Assembly (NCBI GenBank): GCA_947371275.1
Contig: CANBOV010000011.1
Location: 1 to 45,205, forward strand
From: Flavobacteriaceae bacterium
GTDB lineage: Bacteria; Bacteroidota; Bacteroidia; Flavobacteriales; Flavobacteriaceae
Direction of reading: 5' to 3'
Length of the DNA stretch: 45,205 nt
This document shows positions 6,375 to 13,304 of the stretch, piece after piece. The notes under the pieces are model-generated. The model made no database searches, was not told the origin of the DNA, and saw only the letters and a program-made list of their open reading frames with translations. The position numbers were made by a program, and so were the translations under genes. Position 1 is the stretch's first letter, and each line of letters starts with the position of its first letter.

Positions 6375-8699
6375 TTATAAAGAGATTGTTTTTACTGTTT
6401 TAGTTTTTAGTTTTCTTTCGGGATTCAGCAGGAATGCTGTGGGTCCTTTTTTATATTCTTTTTCGAAATAGCGGTGCATGGTTAAACGAGCCATTAAGAA
6501 GCTCACGGTCGACTCGGCCCCTTGGTTTAGGTTGATGTAGTAATCTTCAAGACCGTCATAGCATCCACCCGTACAGGGGTTGTAGACGATTTGGTTAAGG
6601 TGGTTTTGGCCTAAGAACCAATTGAAAGCGATTTTCATTTTTTCGAGGTAGTTTTCTTCTTTGAAGGCTTCGTAGAATTGGCTTAAGGCTACTATAGTAT
6701 AGGCGACATCAATGGGTTGTTCGCCCCCCAGCACCTCTCTATGATTGCCCTCGCCGTTGTGCATCCACCCTTTGTTGGAGATGACTTTGATGCGGTCTTC
6801 CATAAATATTTTGGAGAGTAGGAAATGAAAGGATACGATGGCGATCTCTTCGTACTCGGGATTTCCAGTTGCTAGAAAGGCACATAGTAGGGCTTCGGGG
6901 AGTATACTGTTACCGTAGGTTAGATAGCTTTCGTACCACAACCATTTTTCGTTGGATTCGTGTTTATACATTTGGACCATTTTATCGGCCAGGTGTTTTA
7001 TGATGAGCAGATTGGACGCGGCTTTGTAACGAGAGTCGCTGTAGTAGACCCCTTTTATAATGAACGCCATCGCTCTGGGAGAGTGGATGTTTAAGATATT
7101 AGAGAGTGCTAATTTCATTGCCGTTCTGGCTTCGGTTATTAGTTCTTCGGGGATTATGTTTCCCTTGGATATAAGGAATCCAAGGGCCCAAATGGCTCTA
7201 CCGTTGGCATCAGATAGATTCGTTTCGTTGTTTTGTTTGGTGAATTTTTTGGCTTTGTCTAGGTAGTTAAGGAAATACCCTTCGGCATGGAGGCATTCTT
7301 TTATAAAATTAAAATAGACTTTTATGGCTTCTAAGTCGGTTTCCTCTTTCGAGATTTCATATTGTTGGCACATGGCCACTAGCGCTCTGGCATTGTCGTC
7401 TAGGGTATAGCCCGATTCTAAATCGGGTTGGTTGATTACAGAAAACTGGATCATTCCAAAAGAAGTGGTTAATTTTTTGAAGTGGTTTAAATTCACTTTT
7501 GGGAATTTAAAGTCGAGCGTTATGGTGTTTGGTGCTATTTTTTTGAATAATAGTGCATGCGCTATGGCTGAATTTTCCCAAGCCGTTGGTGCTAATTTAT
7601 GAATGGCATTGGCCGCAATGGTATTGCGATAGGCATCGTTACCTAGCAGTTCGATTACTTTTCGGGCTACTTGTTTTGGATTTTCAAAATCGACTATGAC
7701 GCCCGTTTCTTCTAATAGCACTTCACAGGCGTGTGGGATGGGGGTGGAGATGATAGGGCAACCGCAACTGAGCGCATAGGAGAAGGTACCACTGACGGCT
7801 TGGTTGCGATCTTTGGACGTGAAGAGGTAGATATCGGTAAGCTGTAAATATTCAAGTAAATCTGCTAATGGTAGGTAGTGGTTGATGAATTTTACATTCC
7901 GTTCTAAGTGCAATTCGGCTATTATGGCCACTAATTCCTCTCGGTATTTTTCACCTTCCTCTTTGATGACGGTTGGGTGTGTTTTACCGATGACTAAGAA
8001 AAGGACATCGGGTTCTCGTTTTACGATTAGGCGGAGTGCATTGATGGTTGTTTCGATGCATTTGCCTGAGCTCAATAATCCGAACGTAGCCAACACTTTT
8101 CTACCGGTAAGGTTGTATTTTTCTTTAAGGAGCGCTTTGTCTAAATGTTCGACTAAATGCGTTCCGTGGGGAATCATAGTAATTTTGCTGGCTTCTATTT
8201 GGTAATCGTTTTGTAATATCTTGGCGGACGAATGCGTCATTACTATGATTTGTTTAACCAGTGCCTCCATAGAGGAGACTAGTTTTTTCATCGTCTCACT
8301 AGGTTTTGGTAATACGGTATGAAAGGCTAAAATGATGGGCATGTTGAGTTGTTTTAAGAAGTTCAACAAGTTGGCTTCATTGTTATTGAATAATCCGAAT
8401 TCATGTTGGAGTAGTATCAGTTCGATGGACTTGTTGTCGTTGATGCTTTTGGCTGTTTCCTCATAGGAATCGGGGCTATTGGTTTCAAGGACATATTTTA
8501 CTTCTTTGGGGTAGAATTGAATGTCTTCTTTGGGTTCTAGGGCACAAATACTGAAAGAGAACGATTTTTCAAATTTGTTTTTTAGGGCATCTATTAAATC
8601 TTGGGAGTAGGTTGCTATACCGCACTCACGAGGAGGGTAAGAGGTAATGCAAACAATTCCAGGAATATTGTCAAGACTATTTTGGCTTTGATTTTCCAT
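6375..8699 (-). CDS. GT4 glycosyltransferase fused to a toroid-like C-terminal domain
   Basis: 774 residues, roughly twice a normal GT4 enzyme. The N-terminal part (about 13-385) is a GT-B fold: Rossmann start CITSYPPRECGIATYSQDL, donor-site region TFGLLSSGK, and YALSCGCPIISTPIPHACE with the acidic loop typical of GT4. The C-terminal part (about 400-750) has repeating helices and motifs such as LDDNARALVAM, NDGEGNHREVLGGEQPIDV-like residues and GCYDGLEDYYIN, suggesting an alpha/alpha barrel. It is 1 bp from a GH130 gene, a pairing known in Bacteroidota, so the two probably build and recycle a mannose-containing glycan. Substrate unknown. Confidence 0.82.
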   Translation of the reverse strand: MENQSQNSLDNIPGIVCITSYPPRECGIATYSQDLIDALKNKFEKSFSFSICALEPKEDIQFYPKEVKYVLETNSPDSYEETAKSINDNKSIELILLQHEFGLFNNNEANLLNFLKQLNMPIILAFHTVLPKPSETMKKLVSSMEALVKQIIVMTHSSAKILQNDYQIEASKITMIPHGTHLVEHLDKALLKEKYNLTGRKVLATFGLLSSGKCIETTINALRLIVKREPDVLFLVIGKTHPTVIKEEGEKYREELVAIIAELHLERNVKFINHYLPLADLLEYLQLTDIYLFTSKDRNQAVSGTFSYALSCGCPIISTPIPHACEVLLEETGVIVDFENPKQVARKVIELLGNDAYRNTIAANAIHKLAPTAWENSAIAHALLFKKIAPNTITLDFKFPKVNLNHFKKLTTSFGMIQFSVINQPDLESGYTLDDNARALVAMCQQYEISKEETDLEAIKVYFNFIKECLHAEGYFLNYLDKAKKFTKQNNETNLSDANGRAIWALGFLISKGNIIPEELITEARTAMKLALSNILNIHSPRAMAFIIKGVYYSDSRYKAASNLLIIKHLADKMVQMYKHESNEKWLWYESYLTYGNSILPEALLCAFLATGNPEYEEIAIVSFHFLLSKIFMEDRIKVISNKGWMHNGEGNHREVLGGEQPIDVAYTIVALSQFYEAFKEENYLEKMKIAFNWFLGQNHLNQIVYNPCTGGCYDGLEDYYINLNQGAESTVSFLMARLTMHRYFEKEYKKGPTAFLLNPERKLKTKTVKTISL

Positions 8700-8700
8700 G

Positions 8701-9735
8701 TTAAATTTTATTTAATACTAATTCGTTCACTAATTCGGATAAGCTCATGGAGGCGCAGGCAATTCTTTCGTCGGCTGCTCCGTAATAGATGTAGAGTGTG
8801 TCGTCAAAAACGGCAGCCCCGGTTGGAAAGCACACATTGTTTACTTCTCCTTTTAATTCCCAATGAAACTCGGGTATGAATAAGGGATAAGGCAAGCGGG
8901 CTAGTTCTTTTTGAGGGTTTACTAGGTCCAATAGTGCTGCACAAGCTGAGTAAACGTATCCTTTGATCGAATCGTGGACTCCATGGTAAATAAAGAGCCA
9001 TCCTTCAGGGGTTTCAATAGGAGGACAACCGCCGCCGATGTAACTTACCTCATGTTCGTATTTTGGTTTCATGACCACATAGTCATTGAAGTGAAGGAAG
9101 TAATTTTGCCAAAATTGAGGGGTTAATTCTTCAAAACTATCGAAGGAGGTGACAATTTGAATTTCGGGGCGAATGCGGTGGAGGAAGAATAGTTTGCCTC
9201 CAATTTTTCGAGGAAAGAAAATCACATTTTTATCCCACAGCAGCATTTCGGCACCTTCTTTCATTAGTATGCTATCGTGTTGATTGTAGCGATAGTATTT
9301 TTCATTGCTAATTCCTTTGGCTCCTATTAATACATTAAATTCATCATAGGTTAATTTGGGTACTATAATTCCTTTGCGATCGAAATGAATCAAGTCGGTT
9401 GACGTTGCTAAGCACCCTAGAGCATTGACTCCGTCGTAGGCGGTATAAGTTAAGTAATAAGTGTCTTCAATTTTTACAATGCGGGGATCTTCTATACCGT
9501 GGGACTCATACTCGAATTGCGGGGATAGTAAGGCCTCATCGTTACGTTTTTCGATGAAGAGGGGGCCTAATAGTTTGCAATATCCAATACTGGAGTGATT
9601 GCCGCGACTTACGGCTCTATAAAAGAGATGTACATATTCCCCTTCTCTGATTGCTGCAGGATTAAGTACCCCTTCATTTTCAAAATCTTTGTTTGTTTTT
9701 TGAAGAATAATGCCTTCTTTGACGATGTTTACCAT
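8701..9735 (-). CDS. GH130-family glycoside phosphorylase/hydrolase
   Basis: 344 residues, normal for GH130 five-bladed beta-propellers. Recognisable features are HLFYRAVSRGNHSSIGYCKL near the N-terminus, GIEDPRIVKIEDTYYLTYTAYDG (blade with the substrate-binding Asp), and the late YYGAADERIACA. GH130 enzymes phosphorolyse or hydrolyse beta-mannosides; the exact linkage cannot be read from this. It is tightly coupled to the downstream glycosyltransferase fusion. A role in turnover of a stress or storage mannan is inferred from context. Confidence 0.88.
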   Translation of the reverse strand: MVNIVKEGIILQKTNKDFENEGVLNPAAIREGEYVHLFYRAVSRGNHSSIGYCKLLGPLFIEKRNDEALLSPQFEYESHGIEDPRIVKIEDTYYLTYTAYDGVNALGCLATSTDLIHFDRKGIIVPKLTYDEFNVLIGAKGISNEKYYRYNQHDSILMKEGAEMLLWDKNVIFFPRKIGGKLFFLHRIRPEIQIVTSFDSFEELTPQFWQNYFLHFNDYVVMKPKYEHEVSYIGGGCPPIETPEGWLFIYHGVHDSIKGYVYSACAALLDLVNPQKELARLPYPLFIPEFHWELKGEVNNVCFPTGAAVFDDTLYIYYGAADERIACASMSLSELVNELVLNKI

Positions 9736-9754
9736 GGTGGATAGAGCGTGCTTT

Positions 9755-10078
9755 TTATAAAATTAATATTAGTAGTAACACGATGATTATGGCTGCACCG
9801 ACGGAAATGTAAAGTCCGTTACGCGATGCTTTTACGGTTGATTTGATGTCTCTAATCTCTTTACGAAGGGCTTTTTTATCGGCTCTACTTAGGTTTGATT
9901 TATCCATGTTCCGTATTTCTTTTAATCGGTTGATTAGAATTTCGGTTTTGGCATCGTCGGTAGGTGCATTTGAAATGGCCGTTGTGGTAATTGGAGCGGG
10001 TGTTCCAGCCTGGGTAGGCGCAGTTATGGCAACCATCATCATAATTATGATCATTTTAAGTTTTGAAGTTGTTTTCAT
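9755..10078 (-). CDS. Small exported, membrane-anchored protein, hypothetical
   Basis: 107 residues. Signal peptide MKTTSKLKMIIIMMMVAITAPTQA (about 1-24), a Pro/Thr-rich linker, a charged helix (LINRLKEIRNMDKSNLSRAD, KKALRKEIRDIKSTVK) and a C-terminal transmembrane helix (LYISVGAAIIIVLLLILIL). Similar small proteins are common in Bacteroidota; function unknown. It is the first gene of the operon glycosidase-glycosyltransferase-dps-Mla and the gene closest to the shared promoter at 10154-10219. Confidence 0.7.
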   Translation of the reverse strand: MKTTSKLKMIIIMMMVAITAPTQAGTPAPITTTAISNAPTDDAKTEILINRLKEIRNMDKSNLSRADKKALRKEIRDIKSTVKASRNGLYISVGAAIIIVLLLILIL

Positions 10079-10153
10079 TTTATTGTATTTATTGGGATTT
10101 AGTAGTGCCTTTTTTTGACCATTATGTTGTTAAAAAGGAATTGTTTCTCACTA

Positions 10154-10219
10154 TAAATTTCTCACTATTTTGGGGCTTAGCTGTTATACAACTCTGTTCA
10201 TATCTTATATGATTCCCAC
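10154..10219 (-). promoter_or_regulatory. Shared-architecture promoter, site 3
   Basis: Leftward strand: box 1 GTGGGAATCATATAA (10205-10219), second core TTGTATAA (10184-10191) at 21 bp, and a weaker -7 element GAAATTTA (10154-10161), with TTTA rather than TTTG. Predicted to drive the 6.5-kb operon from 10078 to 3621. A terminator at 10240-10270 isolates it from the OmpA gene. Confidence 0.68.
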
Positions 10220-10239
10220 TTTAAATCAGGTAGTTATAA

Positions 10240-10270
10240 TAAAAAAAAGAGTTGCTTCATTGAAGCAACC
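10240..10270 (-). terminator. Rho-independent terminator after the OmpA/TSP3 gene
   Basis: Stem GTTGCTTC/GAAGCAAC (10251-10258 and 10262-10269), three-base loop, and a run of eight A at 10241-10248 that is a T-run on the leftward strand. Confidence 0.9.
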
Positions 10271-10296
10271 CTTTAAAGAGTGTTGTTACTGTTGGA

Positions 10297-11751
10297 TTAG
10301 TAATTGGTTCTTAATTCTACCCGTCTGTTTTTAGCACGTCCAAGGGCTGTTTTGTTATCGGCTATTGGTTTGGCTTCCCCGTACCCAGTAGCGGTTAAGC
10401 GTGAGTCGGCTATGCCTTTGCTGATTAGATAGAATTTAACCGCATCGGTACGTTTTTGCGATAGATTGATGTTGAACGCATCAGATCCATTACTGTCGGT
10501 ATGCCCGTCAATGAACAAGTTCGCTCCTGCATACTTATCTAGAATTTTGGAAAGTTCGTCTAATAACACTAGTGAGGCCACTTTTAATTTGTCGCTATTG
10601 TTTTCAAAAAACAGTTTGCTACCGATGTAGGTAATTCTTATGGCGTCTTGTTTGGCTATTTCCGGACAACCTTTGTTATCCATATTACCTTTTGCATTTG
10701 GGCAACGGTCATCGATATCGGCTATACCATCCCCATCGGCATCGGGACAACCTTTTAGGCTTACTAATCCATATACATCTGGACAACGATCTTCGTCGTT
10801 CATTACTCCGTCCTTATCGGAATCCATTACACAACCAGTCGCATCCACTTTGCTACCAGGTTTTGAGTTAGGACAACGGTCATCTACATCGGCAACGCCA
10901 TCATTATCGGCATCAGGACAACCTTTTAGGGCTGCGGTACCTGCTAAATCAGGACAACGATCCTCTAAGTCGGTTACCCCATCACTGTCTTTATCTGGAC
11001 ATCCATTAAGCAGTACTGTACCGGCTACGTTAGGGCAAGTATCTAGATAATCGGCAACGCCGTCACCATCTTTATCTAATGGACAGCCTTTTTTATCTAC
11101 GGCTACTCCGGCAGGGGTGTTGGGACAGTTATCATTGTGGTCTGATACACCATCGTTATCGGCATCTTTTGTGCTACCAAAATTAAAGGTTAAGCCCACC
11201 ATGTGCATTAGATAGTCGTCATTTTTACCTGATACGATACCATCACGTCTATCACTATTGGTGAACATAAATGTTTCTTGAAGGTTTAACGTAATATTTG
11301 GCGACAAGCGAAAGTTTAATCCACCACCGGCAGTCGGCAAGGCCGAGTCGATGCTTTCTTTGTGGAAATTCAATTGGTTGTCGAATAGTATAGCACCGAT
11401 ACCCGCAAAGACGTAAGGACGGACGATGTATTCAGGTCCCATTAGGTTCAGTCTTATATTGGCCGCGACCGAGCTGAAATCACCTTTATAGCCCGTAACA
11501 CTGCTATCGTAACCTAAAGTACCACGGGTGTATAAAAGGTTCAAATCAAAGTATTTCCATAAATATCGGGATACGGTAATTCCGCCAAAACCATACATGG
11601 TTTTATCTGTTTTGTACCAATCTCTACCTAAATCACCATGGTATTGGATGATTCCTCCGTGAAGGCCAAAGTTCCATTTATGCTCTTCGGTTTGAGATTT
11701 TGAAGTTAGTGTAGCTGCTAGGCAGATGCATAGAAGTAGTAATTTTTTCAT
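10297..11751 (-). CDS. OmpA-family outer-membrane protein with TSP3 repeats
   Basis: 484 residues. Signal peptide (about 1-19), an N-terminal beta-barrel (about 22-198), six calcium-binding thrombospondin type 3 repeats (about 200-365, pattern DxDxDGVxDxxDxCP), and a C-terminal OmpA peptidoglycan-binding domain (about 375-484) with the FIDGHTDSNG and LSQKRTDAVKFYL motifs. It tethers the outer membrane to peptidoglycan, with the acidic repeats forming a rigid spacer. Single-gene unit with promoter site 7 (11777-11842) in front and a terminator behind. Base composition resembles the neighbours. Confidence 0.95.
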   Translation of the reverse strand: MKKLLLLCICLAATLTSKSQTEEHKWNFGLHGGIIQYHGDLGRDWYKTDKTMYGFGGITVSRYLWKYFDLNLLYTRGTLGYDSSVTGYKGDFSSVAANIRLNLMGPEYIVRPYVFAGIGAILFDNQLNFHKESIDSALPTAGGGLNFRLSPNITLNLQETFMFTNSDRRDGIVSGKNDDYLMHMVGLTFNFGSTKDADNDGVSDHNDNCPNTPAGVAVDKKGCPLDKDGDGVADYLDTCPNVAGTVLLNGCPDKDSDGVTDLEDRCPDLAGTAALKGCPDADNDGVADVDDRCPNSKPGSKVDATGCVMDSDKDGVMNDEDRCPDVYGLVSLKGCPDADGDGIADIDDRCPNAKGNMDNKGCPEIAKQDAIRITYIGSKLFFENNSDKLKVASLVLLDELSKILDKYAGANLFIDGHTDSNGSDAFNINLSQKRTDAVKFYLISKGIADSRLTATGYGEAKPIADNKTALGRAKNRRVELRTNY

Positions 11752-11776
11752 TTTTTCAGTATTTTATTATTTGTAT

Positions 11777-11842
11777 CAAAGGTCATCTTGAAAAGAAGCT
11801 TAATTGTTACAGAACAATTGTTTTAGTTTGTTTTATTCACAC
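11777..11842 (-). promoter_or_regulatory. Shared-architecture promoter, site 7
   Basis: Leftward strand: box 1 GTGTGAATAAAACAA (11828-11842; one core mismatch), second core TTCTGTAA (11807-11814), and -7 element GACCTTTG with TTTG at 11777-11780. Spacing is identical to the other sites, though both RTAYAA cores are degenerate. It drives the OmpA/TSP3 gene. Confidence 0.68.
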
Positions 11843-11858
11843 ATTTTTGGATAGGGAT

Positions 11859-11890
11859 AAAAAAAGTCCTGTTGTAATAAGCAACAGGAC
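11859..11890 (-). terminator. Rho-independent terminator
   Basis: Stem GTCCTGTTG/CAACAGGAC (11866-11874 and 11882-11890) with a seven-base loop, and an A-run at 11859-11865 giving leftward T's. It ends the operon whose last gene stops at 11973. Confidence 0.9.
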
Positions 11891-11972
11891 CTGCAATAAT
11901 AAACAGTCTCATATTTATTATTAACTAACCAAAAAATCAACCTAAATCGTAGTAATCTTCAAGTGCAATTTG

Positions 11973-12197
11973 CTACAGTATTTTTTTTCGCTGTAGCAGA
12001 GGATAAGGGTTTATAGGAATTTCTAATTTATTGATATTTGGAAAATTATCCTCCAGTAGTTTAATATGGTCACGGGTATACTTATTGAGCACGCAAAGTG
12101 AGTCGACTAATTCAAATGTATGGGCATTACTTAACAGCAATGGAATGACAACCAACAGTTCCTTTTCATACCAATAGATTTTTTTTAGCTCTTTCAT
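11973..12197 (-). CDS. Short DUF892/YciF-like ferritin-like protein
   Basis: 74 residues. The opening MKELKKIYWYEKELLVVIPL resembles the first helix of the DUF892 (YciE/YciF) ferritin-like family, which typically reads L..LYWAEK.L...L, and TRDHIKLLEDNFPNIN resembles its second helix. Full-length relatives are about 160-170 residues, so this is a half-length version holding only one helical pair; it may dimerise or be a degenerate relic. Family assignment is tentative. Third gene of the operon from promoter site 4, followed directly by a terminator. Confidence 0.6.
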   Translation of the reverse strand: MKELKKIYWYEKELLVVIPLLLSNAHTFELVDSLCVLNKYTRDHIKLLEDNFPNINKLEIPINPYPLLQRKKIL

Positions 12198-12215
12198 TGA
12201 CTTACCCAGTAATGC

Positions 12216-12305
12216 TTAATTGTTGGCTTGCTCCTTGCGGTCTACAACCCCTTTGATTTGGTTATTGGAAACCTTAGTCAAGTAAGTGGTTACTTTGTTT
12301 TTCAT
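12216..12305 (-). CDS. Putative 29-residue peptide
   Basis: A short frame beginning MKNKVTTYLTKVSNNQIKGV. It sits between two genes of the same operon, with an AAAGGA-type ribosome-binding site just before the ATG, a 21-bp gap from the upstream gene and 18 bp to the next. Size and spacing fit a translated small protein, polar and basic. No family known; coding status is uncertain. Confidence 0.4.
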   Translation of the reverse strand: MKNKVTTYLTKVSNNQIKGVVDRKEQANN

Positions 12306-12326
12306 TTCCTTTGTTAATTAAAGCAA

Positions 12327-12713
12327 TTAGGTCTTAGAAAAAAAGTCTCTAACGAATGCATGTTGTTGTTTTTGGGTCATTTTATCGGTTTGTTTGACCT
12401 GGATTTTGACATCGCCAAAACGGTTGTCTGCGTTCAATACATTGTATAATTCTTCTTTTGCATCTGTGGGGCCGAAGAGAATGACTTCTTGATATTTTTT
12501 GATTACATCAATTAATTTCTTGTAGTATTTGGCTTGTTCTTGTTGTTCTTTGTTGTGCATGTGAATTTCACCTTTGAGAAAGCTGTTTACTTTTTCTTGA
12601 TGGGTGAAGTTGGATTCGATGGTTTTGATTTCAAATGGATTATTAGAATACTCCATTAAGTGGGCGATGGAATGATCCATCCAGATTCCGATTTTTTTGC
12701 GTGTGACTGCCAT
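12327..12713 (-). CDS. Release-factor-like (eRF1/host-attachment-type) protein, hypothetical
   Basis: 128 residues. It starts with a beta-strand motif KKIGIWMDHSIAHLMEY, later has MHNKEQQEQAKYYKKLID and VILFGPTDAKEELYNVL, and ends with QKQQHAFVRDFF. This pattern resembles small bacterial proteins distantly related to eRF1/Pelota-type domains or 'host attachment' proteins, thought to act on ribosomes; that relation is tentative. The HNKEQ...FGP...QQHAFV positions look conserved from my memory of Bacteroidota homologues. First gene downstream of promoter site 4. Confidence 0.6.
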   Translation of the reverse strand: MAVTRKKIGIWMDHSIAHLMEYSNNPFEIKTIESNFTHQEKVNSFLKGEIHMHNKEQQEQAKYYKKLIDVIKKYQEVILFGPTDAKEELYNVLNADNRFGDVKIQVKQTDKMTQKQQHAFVRDFFSKT

Positions 12714-12773
12714 GATACTTTGTTTTTGGTTAGGGATAACAATTGCTTTTGGAGAAGCTTATAATTATCTGTA

Positions 12774-12839
12774 CAAAGGTGAGTCAAAAAGAAATTGAAT
12801 GGGTTATACGATTATAACAATTTATGATATAATTCACAC
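12774..12839 (-). promoter_or_regulatory. Shared-architecture promoter, site 4
   Basis: Leftward strand: box 1 GTGTGAATTATATCA (12825-12839), second core TCGTATAA (12804-12811), -7 element CACCTTTG with TTTG at 12774-12777. It lies between the receiver gene (stop 12867) and the release-factor-like gene (start 12713). Confidence 0.78.
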
Positions 12840-12866
12840 AAAATCAGTTCTTTATTCTTTTGTAAA

Positions 12867-13301
12867 TTACATTCGTTCCATATACCAATTGAGTTCTTTC
12901 TCAATTTTTTGGTATTTAAAAATAGTAGAAACCGCTTTTTGTAAGCGAACAAATGCTGTTTCACTTTTTACTACATAATCAAATGCCTTATGATGCATGC
13001 AACTGATGGCGACCTCAATTTTATCCTGACTGGATAACATGATTACTGGGATATTGGTATTGAAGTTTTTGATTTTGTCTAAAGTTTGTATACCATTGAT
13101 GGCCTCTTTAATCACTCCATCAAGATGATAATCTAATACAATAACATCGGGTTTTTGGTTTAGGTTTTGAACACATAATTCCCCAGTGGGATAGGTCTCG
13201 ATTTCAAAATTGCCGCTGTTGTGAAACTGGATCTCAAGTGATTTCAGGAAAACGGCATCATCATCAACAAGAAAGAGTTTAATTTTTGTAGTATTTGGCA
13301 T
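12867..13301 (-). CDS. Single-domain response regulator
   Basis: 144 residues, a receiver domain only with no DNA-binding output. The acidic pocket LVDDDAV (Asp12-14), phospho-acceptor Asp57 in VIVLDYHLDG, the Ser at MLSSQ (90-91) and Lys112 in VVKSE are in place. It is 3 bp downstream of the hybrid kinase gene and surely cotranscribed, so it likely exchanges phosphate with that kinase's HPt domain, or acts by protein-protein contact. It is the last gene of the AraC-kinase-receiver operon. Confidence 0.9.
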   Translation of the reverse strand: MPNTTKIKLFLVDDDAVFLKSLEIQFHNSGNFEIETYPTGELCVQNLNQKPDVIVLDYHLDGVIKEAINGIQTLDKIKNFNTNIPVIMLSSQDKIEVAISCMHHKAFDYVVKSETAFVRLQKAVSTIFKYQKIEKELNWYMERM

Positions 13302-13304
13302 AAT

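Noticed and set aside
10640..11050. A rightward gene opposite the OmpA TSP3 repeats
   Set aside because: It is an antisense shadow of the repetitive calcium-binding repeats, with no independent start signals.
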